Shown piece after piece: positions 1 through 12,794 of a stretch of DNA of 64,000 nt (positions are counted from its first letter, which is position 1; every line of letters begins with the position of its first letter). The position numbers and the translations under genes were made by a program. This DNA is from Phialocephala subalpina. Lineage: Eukaryota > Ascomycota > Leotiomycetes > Helotiales > Mollisiaceae. The DNA lies in assembly GCA_900073065.1 (NCBI GenBank), contig FJOG01000024.1, forward strand, positions 655,048-719,047. The letters run 5' to 3'. A model generated the notes under the pieces. It was not told the DNA's origin. It made no database searches and saw only the letters and a list, made by a program, of their open reading frames with translations.

Positions 1-2297
1 CGGTGTAGGTCTTTGCAGATGGGAAAAGCCACGTTTTGAGGCTGCCTCAAATTTGTAAGGTAGGAATATGCAACTCAAAATAGCGACATGTGAAATAAAG
101 TACCTCGTCCTAGGACCCTTGATGCTGATATTAGCTGCATGAGACGTCAAGCTCTTGGGAAGGTGGGAGGACATCCTCAAAAGCAAGAGCGAGCAAGAAG
201 TAGGTAGCTCAGCTTGATGTGCACGTGAGCCTGGTTGTGAATGACATTCTGGGACATTGAGCTTCCAGAACTTCTGCATGAAACGTTGAAACTCAATCCC
301 AAGATGCTAAGAATCTCGGAAATGTAGGTAAGCATTATTATCAGTGTCCTAATGTTAGCTATTTAAGCATTTTCGCGACAAGTGAAGCCCCTTTCTCGAC
401 TCGCTTCGAACCTCGCTTACACTTCGACACCATTTGATGGGATAGGAGTATCCTCAGTGTTGCTTAAAGGTTCGCATAGAGTTGTTGAGCGGTAAGATTA
501 ATATAAAGGACCATAACTAGATTCTTTCTGTTTACGCGGAGTGATAAAGGTGACTGGCAAAAGTCTTGATTGTTCCATTGGCGGGGTGGTGCCGGAAGCA
601 GACACCACGAGGGTCGAGCTGCTGAGATTGTAAAGATGATGGGTTAATCCAGGCCGATTCCATAGAAGAGAGTTGCAAAAAGTCGAATCTTCCGAGGAAG
701 ATCTTATAAAACCACAAGTATGTGTGTGATTTTTAAACGTGCAGATAGCATTCGTATTTCAGGAGAACTCTAAGATGTAAGGGACACGCTACATTGTGTG
801 TGCATTCTATAAGGTAATCCGGCTACTGATCTGTTGGACGATTTGCTTATTTAAATCTATACCTATCGTCGCAGAGTGGGTACCAGATCGGGTAGACTTA
901 GCGGCCGGCAAGCGAGGGGTTGTTTTTCTGTCACCATAAGTGAATCAGAGCCACATTACAAGGGAGAGAGTTCGGTATCTTGTGAGGAATCACAGGAGTA
1001 ATTATCACATCTAGTCTAAGCATCAACAAAGAGTTTTGGTGTCACCCTTCACGATTCTCTTTTGCCAGGAATTGGTCCTGGAATCTGAAGTCCTCAATCT
1101 CCTCAATCTCTTCCTACTTTGAAGAACTTTCCTGAATTTCTATTTCATGAAATCGTAGTTTTCCGGGGATCTGCATCTCGGTGATTCCTTGTTGGTAAGC
1201 CTCAGCTGTTAAAGCTAACCTTCTGTCTGTGGATGCTCCATGTGTATTCCCTATTGAGTCTGGTTCCTACCTTGTCAACTCGTCCTTCTGGGCCACCTTG
1301 GTAAGACGAACGTTTTGACAGGTACCCAGAGTCTTCTCTTTGGCATTTTTGAGCAAGTGGGGAACGATAGGAGGATGTGCTCAATAATAGAATAAATGGC
1401 AGGAAGTATTACACGTGACCTGAATTGTTTGCATGATTGAGCGAATACCACTCATCGCGACAAGAGGAGAAAAGCATATATGGCTCGATTGATATCAATA
1501 GTCTCGGTGAGATGGGTGTGATGTAGGTCGTACTGTCCAATTGAATTCATTTGCGACACAAGCCCCCCTTTCATGTTTCGCTTATCACCCTGCACTACCA
1601 TATCAGAAAAGGCTTCCGGGCGGGATTTGACAACGACTTGAAGTCCGATAGCTCTGTCCTACCATGACCTTGGGCTCAGACTTCAGATAGTTATCAGTCT
1701 ATCAATCCTGGTCGAGGATGCACTTTGCCTCGAATGTTCCGACCAAACCAATGGCATCTCTGCCGAAACTTTCCTCAAATTTGTACTTTAATTCCCGTTC
1801 CAGCTGCAAGCGTTTACCAACGCTCTTAGCTTGAAGTACAGATCACCAGGCTTCCAATGCGTTCAAGCCCTCCCAAAATCTCATTTAAGCTTTCGAGAAT
1901 GTTTTGGTGATGTGTCAACTGAACTTTCTGATCGGCGACGACGCTACTGCCACGCTACGGCAGGACCAACTGCTCTTTCGACGAACAGAAATAATGAAAC
2001 GGCATGAACAATAGCGGACATGGTTTTGGGGTTGAAACAGAGGTTGGAGAAGTCCCACCACAGGCGGGATGATCTCGTGTGGGTGAAGCAACGCCCCACC
2101 AACTGCACGAAAGTCTCCGTCTAGCTGGGACCGTTAGGAGGTCTCTTGATTCATGGTCCGCGTTCATAAAGATATGCATCTCCACAGGTACTTTGAGAAG
2201 ATTAGAGTGATAGCTTTAGAAACTGGTTCTTAGCTCGTTCTTCAACTTCGATGCCTCGCTTCTAAAAAAAGCCCCCCCACGTGCATGCCACTTCTCC
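1..2297. other. No recognisable gene
   Basis: Only short open frames with low-complexity or unfamiliar translations occur on either strand. No splice-consistent chain of exons, tRNA-like fold or repeat was recognised. The last part presumably holds the promoter of the gene starting at 2298. Confidence 0.5.
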
Positions 2298-3724
2298 ATG
2301 GAGAACACGATCGACGACTTTAAGCTAGCATCAGCAGCTGCTGGCTTTACAGGCGGGTTTGGTCTACTTTGTACCTGGAATGCTATTCAACAGACTAGAG
2401 CTGTTCGTCGACCACTCAGAAGTGCATTCATATGGATGGTGTGGGGTGAGATCGTAGCAAACTTGGCGATTGGTGTACTAGGGTGGCTATTTCTTGATGG
2501 CATATTGAAGGCTTCGTATGTTACTGTTTCTTCTACACTCAACCATAATTGACGTGTGACAGTGTACCAGTTTTATTCAGTCTCCTCTTCATGTGGGTTT
2601 TCGAGATACAGTTTTTGATGCAGATTATCATCAATCGAATCTCTGTGGTCTTGGATGACCACAGGTTGATTCGAAAGATCAAGGTGTGTTACCAGTCAAG
2701 CAACACTTCACAACACTTTACTAACCCTTCGCAGTGGGGTACCGCATTCATAATGCAAGTTCCATTCTCTCGCTCGGCTTTGAGAACACAAGTTGACTCT
2801 CCCAAGAACATTGATAAACATCGCTGTATTCATCATTTGGATTCCTGCTCACCTCAGCCCACCTCCAATTCCAATGTCAGTCTTCTCAACCTAGCCTGTC
2901 ATAGAACCTTCGCTGACATCTGAAAAAGCTTGTTCACAGTGAACAATTACTGGGATCCCACCTCCAAAGTTATCATCCTCCTCGTCGATGCTGCTCTCAA
3001 TTACTTTTTCCTTCGCACCGTCAAGCTTCGTCTCGTGAAGTATCATGGACTCGCGAAATATGCCGCATTGGTGCGATTCAATGCCCGACTCATGGTGCTT
3101 TCAATTTCCATGGATGTTTGTATTCCTCTTCCTCTTACCTCTTACTTCTCCTGCCCACCTGAGAAACACAAGCTGATTTCACATCAGCTGATACTCATCC
3201 TTCTTATGTTCCTCCACAACAAAGTAGTTTACATCCAATTCCACCCTGTCACCTACATGGTGAAGCTCAACATCGAACTCTCAATGGCATCTCTCATTAC
3301 CAAGATCGCGAAATCGACCGTCGACGAGAGAAACAACGAACTGGGCATCTACCACACCTCCTCTCACCTCACCTCCAGCTCGACGCCTTATTCACCTTTC
3401 CCAAAGACGCCAAATCAAAGCCGATTCCAAGAGAGGTGCTTGAGTCCTGGTTTGGCGAAAGTAATGAAAGTGAAGCCAGGCAGCGATGAGGGATTGGGAA
3501 AGCGAAGCGAGAGTACTGATGAGAGGGGTAGCGATGAATCGGTGAGAGCAAGTCAGAAGAGTCCTGCAATTCAAGTCGAGGATATGAAGGAATGGAGAAA
3601 AGAAAGGAAAGAGAGGAGGAAAGGGAGCATTGGAAATATTCGTTGGGAAGAAGCGACGAGGGAGAGGCTGAAAGAGGACCCAGGTGGTGAAGTTCCAGCA
3701 ACTCCAAAGCTGGGCCCGAAGTAA
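2298..3724 (+). CDS. Fungal polytopic membrane protein, function unknown
   Basis: Six exons join into one frame of 383 residues: 2298-2515, 2563-2683, 2735-2754, 2807-2875, 2929-3115 and 3188-3724. All phases close. Several hydrophobic segments occupy the first two thirds (for example around FIWMVWGEIVANLAIGVLGW and VLFSLLFMWVFEIQFLMQ), followed by a hydrophilic, highly charged C-terminal tail of about 150 residues rich in Lys, Arg, Glu and Ser. The third intron (2755-2806) uses a GC donor with the consensus GCAAGT; a GT reading does not keep the frame. The last intron (3116-3187) is 72 nt and has no stop, so retention would add 24 residues. The pattern of N-terminal membrane helices and a long cytosolic tail is common in uncharacterised ascomycete integral membrane proteins. 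No function can be assigned. The membrane call is firm; exon boundaries are inferred. Confidence 0.8.
2755..2806 (+). other. GC-AG intron
   Basis: The exon ends ATAAT before GCAAGT, the optimal extended donor seen in rare GC-AG introns, and the acceptor is CCCAAG. The alternative GT two bases downstream shifts the frame away from the conserved hydrophobic segment that follows (INIAVFIIWIPAHL). Only the GC donor keeps the total coding length divisible by three. Confidence 0.75.
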
Positions 3725-5085
3725 AGTTCAGATTTGGATAGCAAGTCAGCCATTGTGGTCGTTGGTGCTTTCGAATGTTGAGATGCGTTGGAGCTTTCCA
3801 TGCAGGCGTTTGGATTGGGCGGAGCGAATATTTTCGTGGCTTGTGTATTTGGATTTTGGTGTTCTGTCACTGTAACTATAGCGCTCTACAACCTGCAGGT
3901 TCCCGGTTCTGCGGAGTGTACTCACTGATATTTCTTCTCTTCGGACAAGGCCAAAAAAGGTTCATGCCTGATTCATGACTCCTTTTGCAAGCTCAAGATC
4001 CAATCCCTATTGCGTCTACATGTAAAACTCAGCTTCATCCTACTTGGGTATACAGATATAATTTACAACATACAAGAACCAAATCTCCGATGTCTTTCGG
4101 GCCTTTTCAGCAACAGTCTGACGATCTTTCAAACCCTCGCTGAACATTCCAAAAAATGTCGATAATCGGTATTCTGTCCAGAGAAAATGATTGATTTGAA
4201 GTAAAGCTGACTTTTGTCCATTGTGCGAGCGAAGTGTTCGCGGCGACTCGGTTTGTATTTCGACAGACATGCTAGGTGCTTTCTGAGATGCTAGAGCGTA
4301 TGACAGATAGGAGGGGAAATATAATGACAGAAATGATTGAGAATATCAAACGCAGAAGTATCAACGAACTCGCGCGGTGTCACAGGCTCCGCTTATGTAT
4401 GCTGAAGATGAAATGGTCCGATCGGCCGAGAAGGCCATGGTGCATCACTTCACCATTAAGTGCCCGCAAACAGTTTCAGCCCTCTACGGCGCAGTTCAAA
4501 AGATCATCAGTTACTCAACTTACCAGTTGATACATTATTCACAGCTGAAACATCCCGTTTGATGCTCGATAAGTGGGAGAATCTCAGAGGCACGTGACCC
4601 TGATATTTCCCTATCTTTCGAACCGAACGCATACAAGCTTCTATCTTTCTCTAAAATCTGCAAGTTCGACAGTTGAACAGTCGAATTACCACAGGCTATC
4701 AGTGAGAATCTTCCTCGGCAAGATAATGCTTCTCACTTGAGCATCAGTTCATCCTTTCGGCGGATGTCCGTGCAAAGGTGGGATCTCCCTCATTGTTCCC
4801 GCTTCGCGCCTTCCCGCCCGACTCCCGAAGGAACATTTGCAGTTGAAGCGAGAAACGAGATAGACATATCTGCTGCCAAGAGATTGATCTCCACCATGGT
4901 GAAGTCTTATCGTTGCGGAAACTTGCCCGATGAAGACGTTGCTTTATCTTCCTTTTGAATGGACGAGCTTCTAAGTGAGGCTCGTGAAGGATGGGGTACC
5001 GCATCTCAAGCTTTACTTCAAGACCATCGCATCCCATTTTACTCTCCTGGTGGTCTTCGGCAGCCTGTACCACTTGATCCTCAGA
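3725..5085. other. Intergenic, no gene recognised
   Basis: This spacer lies between the membrane protein and the permease, both on the plus strand. Short frames at 4276-4562 and 4737-5118 have no recognisable domain or splice support. The promoter of the permease should lie in the last few hundred bases. Confidence 0.45.
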
Positions 5086-6952
5086 ATGACAATGTCCTAC
5101 TTGAAGCGTGTGCGTCAACTGCTTGAAGTAACTCGGGACACTGACACGGAAGTCAATTCCTATATTAACAAAGACACTCGTCCATTACCCCCATCTCGAC
5201 GCACATATGGCCCCTGGAGTTTCGTCGCACTTTGTAAGTTCCATTCTCTCCACGTACATTCTCATCGAAAACAATTCCTACCCCCCAGACAGTTTCCATG
5301 TCGAAACTGACTTAACCCAGGGATGGTAACCGGCTCCTTCAACGTCGGCGGCTGGACGACAGGGTCCACCCTAATCTCCCTCGGTCTCAACGTCTGGCAA
5401 TCAATGCTCGCAGTAATCCTCTCCCAAACCTTCGTCGGCTTCGTCTGCATTCTCGGCGGCCACCCCGGCGCAAAATGGCACATCGGTTTTCCCTTCTGGA
5501 TGCGCGCCGTCTGGGGCTCATACGGCGCTTACTTTCCTATGGCGAATCGAGTCTTTCTTTCGTTTATTTATACGGCGACTAATACTTGGTATGGGGGACA
5601 ATGTGTGAAGGTTTTATTGACGGCAATTGTGAGTACGTGAGGGAAACTTTCTTCCTGGTTCGGGGTGTCTTGTGATTTCTCTCGAAACATTTCCCCTAAA
5701 CATTGGTTTCGGGACGATTGCTGACTTCATCGTCTTCTAGTGGCCTTCATTCCAGAACATTGGACATGAGCTGGCGGGAGGGACGATGACGACAGCAGAT
5801 TTCGTGGCATTTATTGTATTTTTGGTTGCTTGCACGCCGATGATGTGGATCAGCCCAGAAAGATTCCGACTTCCCTTTCTCATATCGTGTATCGCAGTTG
5901 TCCCTACCGTCCTTACACTGCTCATCTGGTCAATGGCCGAAGCAGGAGGTGGTGGATCGCTGATTGCGGACATGAGTACAGTCTCCGGCGTCAAGCAAGC
6001 GACAGGCTCACTCCTTGGTTGGAAAATGATGGCTGGAATCACAGCCAGCATCGGAGGAATCGCTACTCATATGTTCTCGCAATCCGATTATACTCGTTAT
6101 GCCCGGAAGCCGAAAGACCAATACCTGGCGCAGTTGATCATGGTCCCGCTCGGAGCTATTATCGTGGCTGCTGTGGGAATTGTTTGCACATCTTGCGCAG
6201 CACAGCTGTACCCCGAGACGACGAAGTTGCTTTGGCAACCATACGCCTTCTTATCCGCGGTCCAGAAGTATAACAACAACTCCCATCGCTCAAGAGCCGG
6301 TGTAGCTTTCGCCAGTATATCGTTCATCTTCTCCCAGTTTGGAATTGTGGTGGCGTCGAATGCTGTGGTTGCAGGAATCGATCTCGCTGCGATCTTCCCT
6401 CGCTACTTCACGATCAGAAGAGGCGGTTATTTAACTGTCCTATTCGTGTTCATCATGCAGCCGTGGCAACTGTTGAACAGCGCGAGTATCTTCCTAACTG
6501 TGGTTGGAGGCTATGCTTCCTTTCTTGGACCATTTATGGGAGTCCAATTCGCGGATTATTTCCTGCTTAGGCAACAGAATCTCAAACTCACGGATTTGTA
6601 TGAGATGAGTCCTAAGAGCATATACTGGTACTCTAGAGGGGTCAATTGGCGCGCTCCGGTCGCCTTCGTCTTGGGCCTGTGGATGTTGCTTCCTGGCTTT
6701 GCGGAGCATGTCAGACAGCCAACGAAGATCTGGAACGGATGGACACACATGTACTGGATCGCTTGGTTCCTGGGATGCTTCGTCTCTGGTGGTATTTATG
6801 TCATCTTGGACTTTGTCTTTCCGATGCAACATAAAGGAGAGATAGATGACCAAGATTATTTTGGTACTTTTACCGAGATCGAGACTTTGGAAGGTTCGAG
6901 TCGGGATTCGGGGGTCGAGGAGATGGTGGAGCCGATCTCGATGAAGGTCTGA
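5086..6952 (+). CDS. NCS1 family nucleobase/nucleoside permease
   Basis: This is a plasma-membrane symporter of the NCS1 family (fungal Fur/Fui/Dal4-like branch), which takes up uracil, uridine, allantoin or related compounds with protons. Exons 5086-5233, 5321-5628 and 5741-6952 join in frame to about 555 residues, the usual length for this group. Starting at the second ATG (5092) gives 553. Family hallmarks are the YGPWSF N-terminal segment, the TWYGGQ motif near residue 138, the PFWMRAVWG segment before it, and the SQSDYTRYARKP loop in the middle. About twelve hydrophobic segments follow, and the tail is acidic. Introns are 87 and 112 bp with good GTAAGT/GTGAGT donors. Substrate specificity cannot be read from sequence alone. 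The assignment to NCS1 is firm. Confidence 0.92.
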
Positions 6953-7142
6953 AGGAGGTTCTGCTTGAGGACAACATTGAGAACTGGGCGGACGTAGAAG
7001 AGTACGACGGGAACAATTGAGTCAATTAATACAATGATTCTATATGCTATCAAATACAAATAAATAATACAGCACCGCAGAACACCAAACGCCACGCTCG
7101 CAATGCACGCTCGTTCACCCCGTACAGTACATCATCAATATC

Positions 7143-8073
7143 CTAGGATGATTGGTCCCCATGTACAACATTAACAGTAACATTATTCGCGATGCCTCCC
7201 TCGTTCTGACGCCTGTATGGCTCATACCCGGGCCTATACCCCGTCTGCTGAATCAAATTCCCATACTCATCACACTGATTAAACCCACTCCCATGCTGGT
7301 ACGTGTACAGAGCATTGCGTTGTCTGTGTCGACGAACAAAGGCGGCAACCACGAGACCAACGATAACTGCTATGACACAGGCAGCACCAACACCGATCTT
7401 GGCCCCTACAGGCCAGTGGCTGATGGTGTTTCCGATATCTGATGAACCGGTCGAGGTATTGGGCAAGGAAGGATTAGTTTGATTGGGTGTCCCGGCTTGA
7501 GTCGCGTTGCTCGCTACAGATGTAGCTGTTGGTCCACCGATCTGTGTGGCCATGGTCGCTAAGAGAGAAGTAGGAACTGGTTGGTCGGCAGCCTCGCATA
7601 GTCCATCAAACTTGCCAGTCTTTGGGTTGACGCCGATGGAGCCGGGCTCACAACAGAAGTATGAACCTCCTTGAACGAACATGTTCCATGTCGTATCAGC
7701 ACATCGAGGGAAGTTCATCACTGCTACATTGCAATCGCTAGCTATACCTTGTTGTTAGTGGTTGTCTATTCATATGGTAGGATAAGTTCATACCAGTTGG
7801 ACAACAGTAGAAGGCATACTGCGAAGGACCCCAAGTACATGTCTGGCCGTTGGGACAACATGATGGATTAACACCGTTTCCGCTGCATTGGTTTGGTGTA
7901 TCTGAGGGGCAAGTGGTGTTCAAGGCAGAAAGACCTAATGGCCAGCCGCCTTGGTACTGTGCACGAGGGTTGACGTGCTGAACGGCTCTATCGGCGACAA
8001 CGATGGCTTTGGCCCCCAACACACTCCATGAGGCGACGGACAACATGAGGCTGATGTGGGAGTTGATAAACAT
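7143..8073 (-). CDS. Cys-rich single-pass surface protein
   Basis: Two exons (8073-7794 and 7741-7143) encode 292 residues. The N-terminus is a signal-peptide-like hydrophobic stretch. It is followed by a Cys-rich ectodomain with closely spaced cysteines (PSCCPNGQTC, AFYCCPT, SYFCCEPGS). A Ser/Thr/Asn/Pro linker, probably O-glycosylated, comes next, then one transmembrane helix (KIGVGAACVIAVIVGLVVAA) and a stop-transfer RRHRQR with a short cytosolic tail ending in NVTVNVVHGDQSS. The 52-bp intron has a GTATGA donor and TATAG acceptor. This ectodomain/linker/helix layout is frequent among ascomycete sensor-like or wall-associated proteins. No ligand or enzyme activity can be inferred. The neighbouring permease is convergent, with about 190 bp between stop codons. 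Confidence 0.82.
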
Positions 8074-9540
8074 GATGATTTGCTAAGAGAAAGATGCCAC
8101 GGATGTGAGATGGGACTTGGCGACTTCCAAGGTCGAACTTATACAGATGCTCCCGTCCGAAATGAGGGACAACTTGGGGCTATGGCAACCTAAATCAGGC
8201 TGTGTGAGACAGAAGAGAATATTGATTCTGGATAAGGCAGCCAATTGAATTGATCGCGAAATTTGGGTGTTAAGAAATGTGGTGCGGCTGAGCCAAGCCA
8301 TCATCGGTTCAGTAAATGCACGAGGCAGAGTTGGCAGATTCAAGCCGTTGAACGCGGGTAGCTGAGGGTCAACTTCCTCAAACCAGCCTTCACTTGAGGC
8401 TTGAAGATACGAGGAACTTCGGAGATGCTTACGCCTTCACACCGTGCGCGACGGTACTTCGGAGACGCGCGACATTTTGACAGAACAATGCGATACAAAA
8501 CAGCAAAACTTGGACGCCTGACCTTCTTCTGCGGTATCGGCTTTGTATCAGCTCCCGTGAAGAATGGTGGCTTCACCTGAATACTTGCATGAGCGCAACC
8601 ATGAGTACCCGGAGACGGAGCAATATGATCCCAGCTCTTCGACGACTTGAACTTGAATTTAATATCACTGTACTGCCACAGGCAGCCGTCGTTCAGCGAC
8701 AAATTCGGTGGCATCTCCGAAATTCAACTTCTCCAAAACAGTGGCATGTGGAGCTGGCCAGCCGATGCAGAACATACTTATGATACTCGACACCAAATTG
8801 GGCCTTTCCAGTCCTTCTGATAAGAGCCTTCCTTGGTTTGATTGTCCCTCCTCTTTCAACAACATTTACGTCTTCCTGTTGTCCACCAGTTTCTGGGGCT
8901 TTTGCTCTAAGTTGACTCCTTGACCCTCGTGCAGGTATGCCAATCGAGGCCCAAGACGCGTTCGCAGAGCTCGAAATCATTTCCAATCCACCAGAGATTT
9001 GCTTTGTCCCTCGACCTTATTCGACAACATTGCGAGGTTCGTTCCCAAGGAGTTGTGGAATGAAGGTTTCGACGCGTAGGGAGATGGCACGCAGGAATTC
9101 GATCGAGCCTTAATCGTCCGCGGAAGCGTGGTATATAACTTTACGCCATTGAATTCAATGGGAGACTTAGTGCCGGTCTCTGCTCTGCTGTTCTGTTGAA
9201 GATGTCGATGTCATTGTTTGGTTAAAGTTAAGCTTCAATCACGAAGCTTGATACAGTCGTTCTGAATAATACTCGGCTGTCTGCTTGGCTTCAGCATTTG
9301 TCAGCACTCACTGTCATGCAGTTCTCGGCAGTTCTGCTTTCTCCCTTTCATGTTTCACTTCGCACATTTTTGAAGAGGAATTATAGAGCAATTGAGAAAG
9401 CTTGCATTTTCTGCATCCTGGTACCCGCTATGAAGTAATAGCAGATTGTATCAATTTTCCGATATTGGCTCCTCGAATCAAGGAGGCGACGACCGTCCTC
9501 CATGTTCGTACATTGCACTTCGTCCAGCAGCCTCCAGCAC
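8074..9540. other. Intergenic, no supported gene
   Basis: Minus-strand frames near 8083-8343, 8340-8714 and 8693-8986 are open but have no recognised domain and no convincing splice chain. A poorly conserved gene here cannot be excluded. Confidence 0.4.
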
Positions 9541-10526
9541 TCACATGATGGTGCAATACGAAGGCATAATGCTTGTTACTGCGGCTTGGACAGCATGTAC
9601 CGTCCCCAACCCGACATCCTGAGCTTCAGCAGCTTTATGTTCGTTCGCCTTGATCAGGCTGAAGATCAGATGGTTCATGTTCATCTGTGTGAGCGGCTTC
9701 TCTATTGGTCTCCAACCCTCCTTGTATGGGACACGTTCCTCCTCTAGAATCGATTGTCAGTTCATCCCTTAACACATCCAAATTTCCTAAGAGAGAATGA
9801 CTTACGAAACAAAACCTTCAGATACTCCAACGGAATCTTCCCCTCCTGTGGACTTCCCAAAATCCCCAAAAACAACGCCGACTCCCCATAACTCAAAATA
9901 AACTCCTTAATCCCATACTCAAACTCCTTCTTCGCATCCGCATGCGCCTTCTTGCACGCCGCAACCCTCTCATACCTCGCTCTACTCACCGTCTCAAAAC
10001 TCGTCTCCGTATCCTCTCCATAACTCTTCAACACATCCTCCCAAATCTCCTTATTGAAACTATGATTATCCCCGAAAGCGATATCGTTTCGACTTAATGA
10101 GACGTCATGTTCGATCAAGCCGTGTTTGTCGACTTGGTCGAGGTCGAATGCGTGGGAGGAGTGGTCTGGGTTCGCAGTTACAGCGACGGAGGCGAACATG
10201 TTTGCGATTCCGGAATCGAGATTGATGGATTTGGTGAGGGCTTCCACGGCCATGGCTTTGGTGATGCCTTTGCCGGAGTGGGGGAGGATGTGGTGGTTTG
10301 CGAGGGCGTTGATCATTGGGCATGGTGAGCGGACTGGCTGCTATTAGCTTTTTGGTACTGGTTTTGGGACTGAGGGCAGCGTACGGTCTCCTTCACCTGC
10401 TGGCTCCCATTTCGACCAGTCGATGGGTGGGTGACCTGCTAGGGCGTCCTTTTCTGTAGACATCGTGAGGAGTGAGAAGATTTGTTCGGAGAAGGCTGTC
10501 AGAAGTGCAATTATCGCCTCAAACAT
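9541..10526 (-). CDS. Heme-haloperoxidase / unspecific peroxygenase-like protein
   Basis: Exons 10526-10397, 10333-9806 and 9743-9541 give 286 residues, typical of the short heme-thiolate peroxygenase (chloroperoxidase-like, PF01328) group. The proximal heme-ligand motif PCP is present with Cys48, directly followed by MINALANH. The distal motif appears as GLIEHDVSLSR with Glu118, His119 and Asp120, matching the EHD pattern of the short branch. The C-terminal FQEERVPYKEGWRP is also characteristic. Such enzymes use hydrogen peroxide to oxygenate or halogenate organic substrates. The first 21 residues are hydrophobic and could be a signal or anchor; an internal Met22 would give a cytosolic form. 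The first intron uses the acceptor GCCAG, needed to keep PCP in frame. The family call is strong; the substrate is unknown. Confidence 0.88.
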
Positions 10527-11680
10527 ATGCAGGAATATTCATGGGTGGAGAAGGCGGAGAATGTTGATTTTGATATCTGAGGGATGAATGTGTAAAGTTG
10601 GGATTATTTAAAGTGCGGAGTTCCCACGCGTTATTATCGTCATAAGATGGAGAGCAGCACTTGCTTTTTGTATCCATATCTTTCCAGATTACAAGCTCAT
10701 GGCGGGCTGAAGCCGTTCTGCATGATGCAGGCTGCGATGTTCAGCTCGTCAGACGTGAGGTCGCACCGACTATGTCATTGGTCAACGATCTGCGGGAGCT
10801 TCAGCCTCGACATGTGCTGGTCATCAGAGTTGCAATGATTGGAGAAGACGTTGGGTCGTTTGTGTTCTGATGTGACGTTTCCGCTGATCCAGTATGCAGC
10901 AGCATGTGCCATGGCGGGGTAGTCCGAGGAGAGCCTGGATAGGTGTAGTGACTTGCCAGCTTGGGCGAGGAGATTTGGGCGAACGAAAATTTCCGGCCTA
11001 AAGAGAATAAGTTCGACACAGGAAGAGATACAGCACGCGAAGAAGATGAAAATGTTCAAGAGAGGAAGAAAACATTGATACTTGATAGAGAATGCGGTTC
11101 GGCCCCACTTCACCCCACTTCCGCTTGCCCCCTGCTCAAAACCTCAAATGCTTACAGACAATTGGAACATGGAATTGTATTGAAAGTTGTGGGATATTTA
11201 CAAATTTTCGGATATAACTTAGAGTGGTATTAGGACAAACATACTTACAACGTCTTTGAAGCAAAAGTGGAGGGGTGGGGTCACAATACCCAGGTACACT
11301 TTGTCAAATCAACGCGTCAACACACGAGGCTTTGATCAATAATTCTTGAAGTTTCAACGCTCGGACAGGCTTGAAATGATAGTTCTGGTTTGGTTCAGTG
11401 TTCTTACACTATCCAAAAATACATTAAATCATCCACTAGACTAAACCTTGGTACCCCTGCGGCAGCATCGCCATCAACCACAGCGCCTCTTGTTCAATGC
11501 TGACCTGCTCTTCCACGCTTCGAAATTGAAGCGTTCTTTCCGCCTGCCGAGACTCGTCTACGTTGGGACAGGAGGCAAAGGGCAGGTTGAATCATACCAA
11601 ATCGTGGGCTGGGTAGTGTCAGGAGGTGGAACTATGATCGCCAAATTCTCATTGAATAGCAAACAAGCTACCACGCCGCC
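10527..11680. other. Intergenic, nothing recognised
   Basis: Short frames on both strands lack recognisable motifs. The first 100 bases upstream of 10526 should contain the promoter of the peroxygenase-like gene. Confidence 0.4.
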
Positions 11681-12607
11681 TTAGTCCACAGAATACGAGA
11701 CAGCCAAACAGTTGTAAAGATAATTACCCAAGCACTCGTTGATAGTCGTGACTGGACTAATGGTAGTAACGAAGGCGGCATTCGTAGCAGAGTTTGTTAG
11801 GGCATAAACATTACAAGCTGGGTCTGGATATATAGGTGGTGCGCAGGATATGTCGTAGAATTGAATTCCAGCGGGATCAGCAATCGGTGTAATTGCTGCT
11901 ACAGTTTGTGAATAGAAATCGCACAACAAGTTGACAGGGTCGAAAGTATAGCTCACACACAGGCTATCGGCAATGCAAAGCTGCCAATAGTACTCTGCAA
12001 ATGGAGCTGGAGTTCCGGACTCATTTGGAGTTTTGGTTGGTGGTATAGTACGTTTGCATGGCAGTGGAGCAGGGGCTACCGGCAAATCTCCCAAGAATCC
12101 ACAGTAGTTGGGGAGAACTGGACAAGAGACGTCCCATCCAATAGTACCAAATCCGGTAGGGTCTTGCCGTTGAGAGACATATGTTCCGTAGATGACACAA
12201 GTTCCGCTCGCAATCGAGTAACTTAGACAATCGTAGCCCCCCACGCATAATGAATGGCAGCTACCTTGGTCTTGGACACCGCTTTGTAGACTATAAGGCA
12301 CACTATTCGGCGATATGACACCTCCGGCGACATTGCATGCCGGGACATGAGCTGTTGGCATAGGACATGTAGCATCCTAGAAAGTGTATGGCCCTGTCTC
12401 TTCAGCTGTCGCTGAAACGGGGACATTAAACAACCCACAAAGCCCAAAATAATCAAAAAGGACGTATGAAATGCAGCTGGCCGTTTGTTGGCAGTTGGTG
12501 GCGCAAGTATATGAATCGAGGCCGAAGAATTCGGCGATGAGGAGTGACGGGTCTGTGGCTATAAAATCGGCACGTTGGTTGCAGATGGGTCCTGGATCAG
12601 GAACACT
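11681..12607 (-). pseudogene. Cys-rich PAN-like secreted protein gene with in-frame TAG
   Basis: On the minus strand an open frame from about 12607 reads through Cys-rich modules interrupted once by TAG at 12379-12377, then continues to a stop at 11681. The product resembles secreted fungal proteins built from repeated PAN/apple-like units. Each unit ends in a Cys about 23-25 residues after the previous Cys, preceded by an aromatic residue: GWDVSC, FYDISC and, at the stop, F*DATC. The stop therefore sits exactly where Trp or Tyr is expected. A splice across it would need a weak GTCCCC donor and would shorten the module. No clear first exon with signal peptide was found upstream, so the 5' end is missing or unresolved. 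It is either a pseudogene or a gene whose UAG is recoded or edited. The frame downstream of the stop is 226 residues and intact. Confidence 0.6.
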
Positions 12608-12794
12608 GTGAAATCAGCCTGGGTGTTTCTAGGTAACAACTAATGCAGGAAAGGGAACTCATGATCTAGTATGCATCAAGAAGAGAGTACGCAATTGGGA
12701 ATATAATCCTTATTCAATTTTAAACTAACTTTTGAGTTCATCTACACCCCACATCTTATCCTCCCAGCACCCTCTCTCCCTCATCCATCGCGAG

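Noticed and set aside
400..425. tRNA-like TTCGAACC word
   Set aside because: No acceptor stem or anticodon arm could be folded around it.
12379..12425. A 48-bp intron (GTCCCC...TCTAG) removing the TAG in the Cys-rich gene
   Set aside because: The acceptor is good but the donor is weak, and removal would break the 23-25 residue Cys spacing shared by all three modules.
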